This document shows, piece by piece, positions 4,893 to 11,413 of a stretch of DNA of 11,413 bases (within the stretch, counting starts at the first letter, position 1; the number at the start of each line of letters is the position of its first letter). The stretch is from JAXHUM01 sp034189325. Lineage in GTDB: Bacteria > Desulfobacterota > DSM-4660 > Desulfatiglandales > Desulfatiglandaceae. The translations under genes were made by a program, and so were the position numbers. The stretch is taken from contig JAXHUM010000005.1 in NCBI GenBank assembly GCA_034189325.1, positions 1-11,413 of the forward strand, in the 5' to 3' direction. The notes beneath the pieces are model-generated. The model did no database searches and was not told where the DNA came from. It saw only the letters and a list, made by a program, of their open reading frames with translations.

Positions 4893-6458
4893 ATGGACCC
4901 CTCTGATCTAATGAAATACCTGGATATGGCTCTCAGGAGGAAGTGGTGGATTATTATTCCCTTTTTGCTCAGTCTCTTGGGAGGGCTTGCGTTCGCTCTA
5001 ACGATGCCTAAAATCTATGAGGCGCGGACCCTGATACTGGTTCAGCCCCAAAGGGTGCCTGAAGATTTTGTTCGCCCGATTGTTACAACGACCGTTGAGG
5101 ACAGGTTGCGCACCATTACCCAGCAGGTGACCAGCCGAACGAACCTGGAGAGTATTATCAAACAGTATCAACTTTTTTCCTCTGAAGATGATCCAATCTT
5201 GCTTGATGCAAAAGTCGAATTGTTGAGGAAAAATATCGCAATTGATGTCAGCCACCGTGGAAGGCGTAATGAGACCAACTCCTTTTCAATAGCCTATCGG
5301 GGCAAGCTCCCAAAAAAGGTAATGGAAGTGACAAACGCCTTGGCCTCCAACTTCATATCGGAGAATTTGAAAATCAGGGAGTCCCAGGCTGCGGGGACCT
5401 CTCTATTTATCGCTGATGAACTTGGAGATTTAGAGACCCGACTGAAGGAAAAAGAAGAGGAGCTGAAGCAATACAAGGAGAAGTACATGGGTGGCTTGCC
5501 CGAGCAGCTCGCGACCAATTTGAGCATCCTCGAGAGGCTCCAAGAGCAAGTGGACCAGCTGCACAGCAATTTGAGGGATGCGGAAAACAGGAAAGTCTCC
5601 CTCCAGGCCCAACTTGCAGAGGAGGAAAGGGTAGGGCAGGGGTCGACCGTTATATCGGGGTCGTCGCAAGAGGGACAGACGGATATTGCTGCTCTCAGGA
5701 ACGAACTGGCTGTGCTGAGCTCCCGATATACCGACAGCCATCCTGATGTGATCCGGCTGAAGGAACGTATTGCCGGGCTGGAAGCCCTGAGATCTGGAAC
5801 AGATACGGCCCTTCCCGAGAGGACTCGTCCTCTTTCCAGGGAAGCCCAGGTATTAAGGAATCAATTACAGGAAGTCGCTCTGGAGATAGAGAGCTATCGG
5901 GCAGAAATAGGTGAAACCAGAGCGCAGACCCAGTGGTATCAGGGCAAGATCGAGGAAACACCCAAGCGGGAGCAGGAGCTTCTCTCGTTGAACCGCGACT
6001 ATGACAACCTGAATGAGCTTTATAACTCGATGCTGAACAGAAAGCTGGAGGCCGGAATAGCGGTGAGCATGGAAAGGAAGCAGAAAGGGGAGCAGTTCAG
6101 GATTATTGATCCTGCGATAGTCCCCTCCCGACCGGTTGGAACAGGCATGCAAAAGGTCCTTCTGATGAGCCTGGTTCTGGGACTTGGACTGGGCGGTGGT
6201 TTGGCATTTTTGATGGAGAACTTGGACACCTCCTACAAAACACCTGAGGAAGTGGAAAAAGAAATCGGATTGCCTGTCCTGGCAAGCATGCCCATGAGGT
6301 ATACGAACAGGGAGCTAAAGATTATCAAAACCAGAAAAATCCTCGCCTCGGCTTCCGTATCCATAGGTTTCCTCCTTTCGGTTTTGGGTATTCTCTTCGC
6401 CACAAAAGGGGTTGATAAGACGATGGATTTTTTCAGAAGCCTCTTGTCACTGTCCTGA
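4893..6458 (+). CDS. Wzz-type polysaccharide chain-length determinant / co-polymerase
   Basis: This 521-residue inner-membrane protein sets EPS chain length and partners a separate tyrosine kinase. An N-terminal Wzz segment includes transmembrane helix 1 (about 18-38). A large periplasmic domain with predicted coiled coils (about 170-250 and 315-395) follows, then the conserved proline-rich segment IIDPAIVPSRPV (404-415) and helix 2 (about 421-441). After helix 2 comes the cytoplasmic LDTSYKTPEEVEKEIGLPVLASMP stretch typical of kinase adaptor ends, and then a third hydrophobic helix (about 484-504) with a short tail. Family and length fit the chain-length proteins of PEP-CTERM-type EPS loci. 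GAGGAAG (4884-4890) precedes ATG 4893 closely. The kinase domain is not fused here; it is encoded two genes downstream (8396-9214). Confidence 0.9.
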   Translation: MDPSDLMKYLDMALRRKWWIIIPFLLSLLGGLAFALTMPKIYEARTLILVQPQRVPEDFVRPIVTTTVEDRLRTITQQVTSRTNLESIIKQYQLFSSEDDPILLDAKVELLRKNIAIDVSHRGRRNETNSFSIAYRGKLPKKVMEVTNALASNFISENLKIRESQAAGTSLFIADELGDLETRLKEKEEELKQYKEKYMGGLPEQLATNLSILERLQEQVDQLHSNLRDAENRKVSLQAQLAEEERVGQGSTVISGSSQEGQTDIAALRNELAVLSSRYTDSHPDVIRLKERIAGLEALRSGTDTALPERTRPLSREAQVLRNQLQEVALEIESYRAEIGETRAQTQWYQGKIEETPKREQELLSLNRDYDNLNELYNSMLNRKLEAGIAVSMERKQKGEQFRIIDPAIVPSRPVGTGMQKVLLMSLVLGLGLGGGLAFLMENLDTSYKTPEEVEKEIGLPVLASMPMRYTNRELKIIKTRKILASASVSIGFLLSVLGILFATKGVDKTMDFFRSLLSLS

Positions 6459-6464
6459 TATAAT
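6456..6464 (+). promoter_or_regulatory. candidate extended -10 promoter overlapping the chain-length gene stop
   Basis: TGATATAAT fits an extended -10 (TGn-TATAAT) with a perfect TATAAT at 6459-6464; the TGA is also the stop codon of the chain-length gene. No good -35 lies 16-18 bases upstream, which extended -10 promoters tolerate. Transcription would start near 6471 and could serve the ATPase, kinase and transferase genes separately. Confidence 0.35.
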
Positions 6465-6466
6465 AG

Positions 6467-6484
6467 ACGATCAGATTTGGTCGT
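6467..6484 (+). repeat. small hairpin in the 6459-6597 gap
   Basis: ACGATC (6467-6472) pairs with GGTCGT (6479-6484), six pairs including one G-T, around a 6-base loop. It lies just after the candidate -10 at 6459-6464 and is not followed by a T-run, so it is not a terminator. Confidence 0.2.
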
Positions 6485-6539
6485 ATTCAGGGAATCCTCT
6501 TAATTTCACTATTTACTATAGTTGGAGGAAACGGTAAGG

Positions 6540-6578
6540 ATGCCATCCTTTTCGTTCCCAAGAGTATCTCAAGTTTAG
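6540..6578 (+). other. 12-codon mini-ORF with a strong ribosome binding site ahead of the ATPase gene
   Basis: ATG 6540 to TAG 6576-6578 encodes MPSFSFPRVSQV. It is preceded by GGAGGA (6524-6529) and TAAGG (6535-6539), whereas ATG 6598 of the ATPase 19 bases further on has no clear ribosome binding site. This could be a leader peptide that couples translation of the ATPase, or simply a chance start near a displaced binding site. Confidence 0.25.
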
Positions 6579-6597
6579 GCATGGGTTATTGATCTTC

Positions 6598-8274
6598 ATG
6601 TACAATGATTTCTACAAACTACAAGAGAAACCCTTCAATCTGACGCCTTCGCCTCGATTCCTTTACCTAGGTGAGATCCACAAAGAGGCTCTGGCTTTAC
6701 TGACATACGGCGTAGTGGAGCGCAAGGGTTTTATCCTGCTTACAGGTGAGGTGGGTACCGGTAAGACCACCATGATTCAGGCACTCCTGGACAATTTGGA
6801 TGCGAACGTTCACTGTATCAACATGTCCAATCCACTCCTGACCTCAGGTGAATTCATAGACTATTTGGCATACTCGGTTTTCAAGAAAAAGATACACTTC
6901 AAGTCTAAGGCCGATTTCCTCATCACATTTGAGGATTTCTTGAAGGAGTACCTTCAAGAGCAAAAGACCTTTGTATTGATTGTTGATGAGGCCCAGACAC
7001 TCTCTTTTGAAGTCCTTGAGGAAATCCGACTCCTCTCAAACATGGAGACGGCTGATGAAAAACTGATCAATATTTTTCTTGTGGGCCAACCGGAACTCAA
7101 CCAGAAATTGAACACACCCAGACTAAGGCCTTTGCTTCAACGCGTTAGTGTTCGTTATCATATTCGACCCCTCGATTATGAAGGGACAAGAGATTATATC
7201 GAAGCACGTCTCAAAATAGCCGGTATTGAGAATTCTAAGAAAATCTTCCCAAAAAAGACAATCGAGGCCATTCATCGTTACTCAAAAGGATATCCCAGGA
7301 CGATTAATGTCTTGGGAGACAATTCCCTCCTTTTGGGGTACGCAGGAGGGGCCAAGAGAATTACACCTGAGATGGTTGCGCAGTGCCACGAAAACCTGAA
7401 ACTAGATTTTCTTTCCACGAGGGAAGGGAATAGAGAGAGGAAAAAGACCGAAAAATCCTATTCTGAGAAGAAGAGACGATCGAAATGGCAATGGGCGGCC
7501 CTGCTTCTTGTTGCCCTCTCGATACTTTTTATTATTTCCAGTCCGGGACGTGTTATTGTGAGCAATGTGTCCTCATTTTTTTGGGAATATGATGAAACAA
7601 GTGAGATGAAGGCTGAGCCCCCTCTTTCCAATGAGGATCGTTCCGTCCGTGTAAAGGTTGAAAGTGCTTCGAAAGAAACGCCTGTGGCGACACCCCAAAG
7701 CCAATCCTCTGGTGAAAAGAGGCCCCTTACATTCAATGAAGAAGCGAAGACAACTGAGGAGATCAGAAATCATTCTCTGTTTCCCGTGATAACAAAGGGT
7801 CCTGGAGATAAGAAAGACATTACTCAAGAGGATGAGAGTGCCTCGTGGACAAGAGTGGACGTTGAAGAGGGCGACACCGTGACCGGTCTGGCCATAAAGA
7901 TCTATGGTCGGGTTGATGAGGCGACTATCAGCTTGTTGGCCAAGAGTAATCCTCATATTGAAGATCTGGACCAGATCAACGTGGGTGATCAGATAGTCTT
8001 TCCTCCCATTTTAAAAAAGAATCGTGGATCGACCTATACGGTCCATATCGCTTCTTTCAGACCCTTCTCTTATGCATCCGGTCTTTTCAAAGAATTGATT
8101 ATGGCCGGTTACGAGGCATATATCCTCCCTGTGAATGACCCGAGGGTAGGGAAGATATTTCGTGTGACTCTAGGGAATTTCAGTGATCCCAAGAGGGCTG
8201 AGGCTTATGCCCAAGAGATCCGTGAGACAGGCATATCTGATTATACCAGATTGATGCTGGTAGAGATGAAGTGA
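6598..8274 (+). CDS. PEP-CTERM-locus type AAA ATPase fused to LysM and SPOR domains
   Basis: This 558-residue protein has a cytoplasmic ExeA/GspA-like AAA ATPase (about 1-270): the MYNDFYKLQEKPFNLTPSPR opening, Walker A GEVGTGKT 50-57, Walker B LIVDEAQ 127-133, GQPEL 163-167 and a GYPRTIN sensor segment 231-237. A basic stretch and one transmembrane helix (about 297-314) lead to a charged, low-complexity linker (about 325-418), a LysM domain (about 420-470; EEGDTVTGLAIKIYG and NVGDQIVFPP) and a SPOR domain (about 479-556; YTVHIASF and FRVTLGNF). ATG 6598 is chosen over TTG 6589 because the family begins with this MYxxFY motif. ATPases of this kind in EPS loci usually lack the periplasmic half, so the fusion would link ATP hydrolysis to peptidoglycan, especially septal denuded glycan that SPOR domains bind. 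It may open or position the EPS machine at the cell wall, as GspA/ExeA does for the type II secretin; that is inference. Confidence 0.88.
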   Translation: MYNDFYKLQEKPFNLTPSPRFLYLGEIHKEALALLTYGVVERKGFILLTGEVGTGKTTMIQALLDNLDANVHCINMSNPLLTSGEFIDYLAYSVFKKKIHFKSKADFLITFEDFLKEYLQEQKTFVLIVDEAQTLSFEVLEEIRLLSNMETADEKLINIFLVGQPELNQKLNTPRLRPLLQRVSVRYHIRPLDYEGTRDYIEARLKIAGIENSKKIFPKKTIEAIHRYSKGYPRTINVLGDNSLLLGYAGGAKRITPEMVAQCHENLKLDFLSTREGNRERKKTEKSYSEKKRRSKWQWAALLLVALSILFIISSPGRVIVSNVSSFFWEYDETSEMKAEPPLSNEDRSVRVKVESASKETPVATPQSQSSGEKRPLTFNEEAKTTEEIRNHSLFPVITKGPGDKKDITQEDESASWTRVDVEEGDTVTGLAIKIYGRVDEATISLLAKSNPHIEDLDQINVGDQIVFPPILKKNRGSTYTVHIASFRPFSYASGLFKELIMAGYEAYILPVNDPRVGKIFRVTLGNFSDPKRAEAYAQEIRETGISDYTRLMLVEMK

Positions 8275-8321
8275 TTGCCCTTTATGTGTGCTGATTTTTA
8301 AATAGCTGTTTAGAAGGTGGC

Positions 8322-8372
8322 ATGACGATCAAATTGGGGAGACGAAGCTTTGATGGAATGAAATATGCATAA
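8322..8372 (+). other. 16-codon mini-ORF ahead of the kinase gene
   Basis: ATG 8322 to TAA 8370-8372 encodes MTIKLGRRSFDGMKYA and is preceded by AGAAGGTGG (8312-8320). It fills the 121-base gap before the kinase gene, whose own ribosome binding site GAGGG (8385-8389) lies 12 bases after the mini-ORF stop. It may be a leader peptide or chance; nothing recognisable is encoded. Confidence 0.2.
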
Positions 8373-8395
8373 CAATAAACATTCGAGGGTTTCAT

Positions 8396-9214
8396 ATGGG
8401 TATATTTTTTAATGCCTTAGAGCGGCATAAGAAGGAGGGCGAGTTCAAGACGGAATTACTGTCTCGGAGCGATCCACAGCCTTTATCCTCAAAGGAGCCC
8501 ACCCTTTCCCCTGTGGAAGAGCCCATATCGGGGTATCATTTTGACCCGAAACTGGTCGTTCTTTCAGCTCCCGATTCTCTTGACGCGGAATATTTCAAGG
8601 TCTTGAGGGCCAGGATCCTTTTCCCTAAGGAAGGTGAGAAACCGAGAACTATTATGGTCACCAGTGCCATTCCAGGAGAAGGGAAGACCTTCGTATCAGC
8701 AAATCTGGCGGCCGGCATTGCCCTCGGGATCAATGAAGAAGTCGTCCTGGTTGATTGCGATATTCGTCGACCCAGTGCCCACACCATAATGGGATATTCC
8801 AACACAAGGGGCTTATATGAATACCTGACCTGTAAGATGAAGTTGGATGAGCTCATTGTTAAGACAAAGGTCAATAAGCTTTCTATGTTGACCGCTGGAG
8901 GGGCCTGCCGCAACCCCTCTGAACTCCTCTCTTCAGCTGGTATGAAGGACCTATTGGTGAGGTTAAAGGGCGACGAGCAAGATCGTTTTGTCATTGTCGA
9001 TGCGCCACCGGCCGAAATCATTGCAGAAGCCAGTGTGTTGGCGAACTACGTGGATGCTGTCATACTCGTCATTAAGGCTGGAAGAGCACCTCGAGGAGTA
9101 ATACAAAAGATCATCGAAACCATAGGCCGGAAGAAGATATTCGGAGTTGTCTTCAACGGATACTCTCAAAGCAACAAACACTACAGCAAGTATTATAAGG
9201 GATACTACAAATAA
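8396..9214 (+). CDS. CpsD/CapB-type bacterial tyrosine autokinase
   Basis: This 272-residue cytoplasmic BY-kinase phosphorylates its own C-terminal tyrosines and works with the chain-length protein to control polymer assembly. A variable N-terminus (about 1-50) is followed by EYFKVLRARI (65-74), close to the oligomerisation motif of the family but with Lys at the first basic position. Walker A lies at 90-98 (PGEGKT), Walker A' VLVDCDIRRP at 117-126 and Walker B FVIVDAPP at 198-205. The tail carries six tyrosines in its last 17 residues (256, 263, 266, 267, 270, 271). No transmembrane segment is present, so activation probably depends on the cytoplasmic part of the chain-length protein at 4893-6458, as in split CapA/CapB-type systems. 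The size fits the exosortase-associated tyrosine kinase family. GAGGG (8385-8389) precedes ATG 8396. The transferase gene follows after nine bases. Confidence 0.9.
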   Translation: MGIFFNALERHKKEGEFKTELLSRSDPQPLSSKEPTLSPVEEPISGYHFDPKLVVLSAPDSLDAEYFKVLRARILFPKEGEKPRTIMVTSAIPGEGKTFVSANLAAGIALGINEEVVLVDCDIRRPSAHTIMGYSNTRGLYEYLTCKMKLDELIVKTKVNKLSMLTAGGACRNPSELLSSAGMKDLLVRLKGDEQDRFVIVDAPPAEIIAEASVLANYVDAVILVIKAGRAPRGVIQKIIETIGRKKIFGVVFNGYSQSNKHYSKYYKGYYK

Positions 9215-9223
9215 CCAACAAAC

Positions 9224-10624
9224 ATGATCCGACTTTTTAGACAATATCTCTCAGTGAGAAAGGCCGCTTTTGTTTTGGGAGAGGGGGCCTTGGTCTTCCT
9301 GTCCGTCACGCTTGTGTCTTACTTTCTATTGGGTAGGGGAGTGGGAATGAAGGCTATGTTGTCCGTTATTTGGCCTCAGGTTCTCACTATTGCCGTCATT
9401 ACCCAGCTCAGCCTCTATTTTAATGATCTGTATGAATTCAAGCATACGGATAATGCGCTTGATTTTGCGACTCGATTGTTACAATCAATAGGTATCACCT
9501 CTATTGCGCTGGCCATAGTATATTTCTTCTGGCCTGGAATGATCATCGGAAAATGGGTTTTCTTCGTCAGCCTCATACTGATGCTGCTTTCCTTGGTGTC
9601 ATGGCGTATCCTTTATTTCTATGTTATACGCAACAAATTATTTGCCGAAAAGACAGTTATGGTCGGAACAGGTGAATTGGCTGGCGATATACTGGGTGAG
9701 ATAAGAAGGAGGAGTGATTTAAGCTATGACATAAGCGCGGCCATAACGCATAACGGGAAAGATGAGGATCCAAGGCAAGGATTGGGAAGGATTCCTCTCT
9801 ACCATGGTTTTAATCGGATTGAGGAGGTGGTCGAGGCTGAGAACGCAAAAGGGATTATAGTGGCCCTTGATGAGAAAAGGGGGGTCTTCCCCTTTAACGA
9901 ACTCCTGGCCTGTAAAATGAAGGGTGTGAATATCATTGATGGGCAGAGCTTTTATGAGAGAATTACAGGGAAGCTTCTTGTTGAAAAGATGCCCCCGAGC
10001 TGGTTGATCTTCTCCGATGGTTTTGTCAAATCCAGGTTTGCAAGGGCTACAAAGAGGGTCCTCGGGCTTTCTCTTTCAGCTTTTTTGCTCTTTGTTCTTT
10101 TTCCCCTTTTTTTGGTTGTCGCCGCTGCCGTCAAACTGACATCCAGGGGGCCTTCCCTGTTTTCTCAGGAGAGGGTGGGTGAATTCGGTAAGCCTTTCAC
10201 CCTCTACAAATTTCGATCCATGAGAGTCGACGCTGAAGAAGAAACCGGACCTGTCTGGGCCACTGAAGACGATCCCAGAATTACTAGGGTTGGCAAAATC
10301 ATTAGGAAGCTCAGGGTAGATGAGTTGCCCCAGCTATGGAATGTATTTAGGGGGGACATGAGCTTTGTGGGTCCCAGGCCTGAGCGCCGGTATTTTGTTG
10401 AACAACTGAAAGAGAAGGTGCCCTATTATAACGAAAGGTTCTCGGTTAAGCCGGGCGTAACTGGTTGGGCCCAAATCAAGTATCCCTATGGCGCCTCTGA
10501 GAAAGACGCCCTGGAAAAATTGAAGTTCGATCTTTACTACATAAAAAACATGTCAATGGTTTTTGACATTGCGGTCGTTTTTCATACGATCAAAATTGTG
10601 CTTTTAGGTAGAGGGTCGAGATAA
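9224..10624 (+). CDS. polyprenyl-phosphate sugar-1-phosphate transferase (WcaJ/EpsB type), initiating EPS synthase
   Basis: The 466-residue inner-membrane enzyme transfers a sugar-1-phosphate from a nucleotide sugar to undecaprenyl phosphate, the first step of repeat-unit synthesis. Four N-terminal helices (about 15-37, 48-67, 87-105, 111-133) are followed by a CoA-binding-like Rossmann region (about 140-260), a further membrane segment (about 281-303) and the bacterial sugar transferase domain (about 304-466). Within the last are QERVG 315-319, KFRSMRVDAE 329-338, the catalytic Asp-Glu pair D366-E367 in LRVDELPQLWNVFRGDMS, FVGPRPE 381-387 and KPGVTGWAQI 409-418. Length, MIRLF start and order match the transferase of exosortase-type EPS loci. 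The sugar cannot be told from sequence. No Shine-Dalgarno sequence precedes ATG 9224, and the gap to the kinase gene is nine bases, so translational coupling is likely. Confidence 0.92.
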   Translation: MIRLFRQYLSVRKAAFVLGEGALVFLSVTLVSYFLLGRGVGMKAMLSVIWPQVLTIAVITQLSLYFNDLYEFKHTDNALDFATRLLQSIGITSIALAIVYFFWPGMIIGKWVFFVSLILMLLSLVSWRILYFYVIRNKLFAEKTVMVGTGELAGDILGEIRRRSDLSYDISAAITHNGKDEDPRQGLGRIPLYHGFNRIEEVVEAENAKGIIVALDEKRGVFPFNELLACKMKGVNIIDGQSFYERITGKLLVEKMPPSWLIFSDGFVKSRFARATKRVLGLSLSAFLLFVLFPLFLVVAAAVKLTSRGPSLFSQERVGEFGKPFTLYKFRSMRVDAEEETGPVWATEDDPRITRVGKIIRKLRVDELPQLWNVFRGDMSFVGPRPERRYFVEQLKEKVPYYNERFSVKPGVTGWAQIKYPYGASEKDALEKLKFDLYYIKNMSMVFDIAVVFHTIKIVLLGRGSR

Positions 10625-10767
10625 GTGATATGATGTTTTACCGCATCGATATTTTCGACTCTGGTTTGTTGAGAAATGGTATTTGAATACAATTTTGGGT
10701 GTCAGAGTGCTCATCAAGGGCTCCCGGTTAAACGGGACCGTATGAATTTATTATGAGAGGAAAAACA
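10625..10767 (+). promoter_or_regulatory. intergenic region with weak promoter-like elements before the NadE-like gene
   Basis: The 143-base gap contains two competing weak promoter candidates. One is a sigma-70-like TTGTTG (10666-10671), 16 bases, TACAAT (10688-10693). The other is a sigma-54-like TGGGTGTCAGAGTGCT (10696-10711) with correct GG-N10-GC spacing but a poor -24 half. A hairpin at 10722-10737 follows. No terminator with a T-run is seen after the transferase gene, so read-through is also possible. Confidence 0.25.
10722..10737. repeat. GC-rich inverted repeat before the NadE-like gene
   Basis: TCCCG (10722-10726) and CGGGA (10733-10737) are exact complements around GTTAAA. No T-run follows, so it is not an intrinsic terminator. 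It sits where either candidate promoter in this gap would begin transcription, so it could be an operator or a 5' leader hairpin. Confidence 0.3.
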
Positions 10768-11413
10768 ATGATAGACCAGAAAGAATTCTCTGCTGATGTG
10801 CTTTTCATCGACCCTGAAGAGGAAGTTAATAAGATCAGCAAAAAATTACGTTCCCTGATGGTCGATAAGCTCAAAAGACGAGGGCTGGTCCTAGGTCTTT
10901 CCGGAGGCATCGACAGCAGTGTCACGGCTGGCCTTTGTGCGAGGGCGCTTGGTGCTGAAAAGGTCCTGGCGCTTCAGATGCCTGAAAGGCATTCCGCCGA
11001 TGAGACAATCCTTTTGAGCCGACTTGTATCAGATCATTTTGGAATCAAAAGCATTCATGAAGATATCTCGAGCATTCTTGAATCGGTTGGATACTATGAA
11101 AGATATGATAATGCGGTGAGACTGGCTGTGCCTGAGTATGGGAAAGAATGGAAATCCAAGATCGTCATACCATCTATTGTTGACAAAAAGGGATTCAACC
11201 TGTTCTCCATTGTCGCCCTGAAACCTGACGGTACGACCGTAAAGAAGCGGCTTCCGTTGAAGGCGTATTTGGAGGTTGTTGCGGCCACAAATTTTAAGCA
11301 GCGTATACGTAAGATGCTTGAGTATTACCATGCTGATCGACTGAACTTTGCCGTGGCTGGAACGCCGAACCGATTGGAATATGATCAGGGATTTTTCGTC
11401 AAACTCGGTGACG
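10768..11413 (+). CDS. NAD+ synthetase-like (NadE-family) PP-loop enzyme, 3' end outside window
   Basis: The first 215 residues are present and the frame is open at the window edge. The ATP-pyrophosphatase PP-loop LSGGIDSSV lies at 44-52, then LALQMPERHS at 67-76, VVAATNFKQRIRKMLEYYHAD at 170-190 and GTPNRLEYDQGFF at 198-210, followed by VKLGD. These match NadE, which amidates nicotinate adenine dinucleotide using ATP and ammonia. About 75 residues (100-174) separate the second block from NFKQR, clearly longer than the roughly 40 I recall for a typical NadE. The extra part holds strand-like segments and a Gly-Asp turn. There is no N-terminal glutaminase domain. NadE-like proteins of this longer type occur in EPS gene clusters, sometimes beside asparagine synthase-like genes (recalled, unverified), so a role in precursor amidation is possible besides NAD synthesis. 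AGAGGA (10756-10761) supports ATG 10768; an in-frame ATG at 10753 lies before it. Confidence 0.8.
   Translation, partial: MIDQKEFSADVLFIDPEEEVNKISKKLRSLMVDKLKRRGLVLGLSGGIDSSVTAGLCARALGAEKVLALQMPERHSADETILLSRLVSDHFGIKSIHEDISSILESVGYYERYDNAVRLAVPEYGKEWKSKIVIPSIVDKKGFNLFSIVALKPDGTTVKKRLPLKAYLEVVAATNFKQRIRKMLEYYHADRLNFAVAGTPNRLEYDQGFFVKLGD

Noticed and set aside
6589..6597. TTG 6589 as start of the ATPase gene
   Set aside because: It adds only three residues before the family-typical MYxxFY start and has no ribosome binding site.

Overview
The window holds the front half of an exopolysaccharide (EPS) assembly and export locus of the kind associated with PEP-CTERM/exosortase (XrtA/EpsH-type) systems. 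It most likely comes from a Gram-negative, sigma-54-using bacterium. Desulfobacterota (the former Deltaproteobacteria) is the best guess, from the gene content, the moderate GC, the small arginine-rich (D/E)RR-repeat protein and the style of the sigma-54 activators. This placement is inference; no taxonomic marker is present. All supported genes are on the + strand. I see no RNA gene, insertion sequence or CRISPR array.

Left part (1-1835), regulatory and accessory. The first 118 bases are the Fis-type DNA-binding tail of a sigma-54 activator cut by the window edge. A gene-poor stretch follows, carrying a near-consensus -24/-12 sigma-54 promoter (419-434). It lies 66 bases before a 104-residue secreted protein with a C-terminal PEP-CTERM sorting signal (501-815). 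Next come about 550 bases with only a 40-codon candidate ORF and small hairpins, then a small protein built on a six-residue (D/E)RR repeat (1369-1617) that ends in a clear intrinsic terminator (1653-1679).

Middle and right part (1836-10624), the EPS module. A second sigma-54 activator, with no N-terminal sensory domain, is followed by a Wza/GumB-like periplasmic export protein, an outer-membrane beta-barrel protein, a Wzz-like chain-length determinant, an AAA ATPase fused through a membrane segment to LysM and SPOR peptidoglycan-binding domains, a CpsD-like tyrosine autokinase with a tyrosine cluster at its end, and a WcaJ/EpsB-type polyprenyl-phosphate sugar-1-phosphate transferase. The transferase would start the lipid-linked repeat unit in the inner membrane. 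The chain-length protein and kinase would control polymer length, the export protein and barrel would carry the chain out, and the LysM/SPOR ATPase may tie the machine to the cell wall.

Right edge (10768 onward). A partial NAD+-synthetase-like PP-loop enzyme with a long insertion relative to ordinary NadE follows a 143-base gap. Its place in an EPS locus suggests a role in making or amidating a precursor, but this is inference. No exosortase or glycosyltransferase other than the initiating one is in the window, so the PEP-CTERM assignment rests on the sorting signal and on family resemblance of the EPS proteins.
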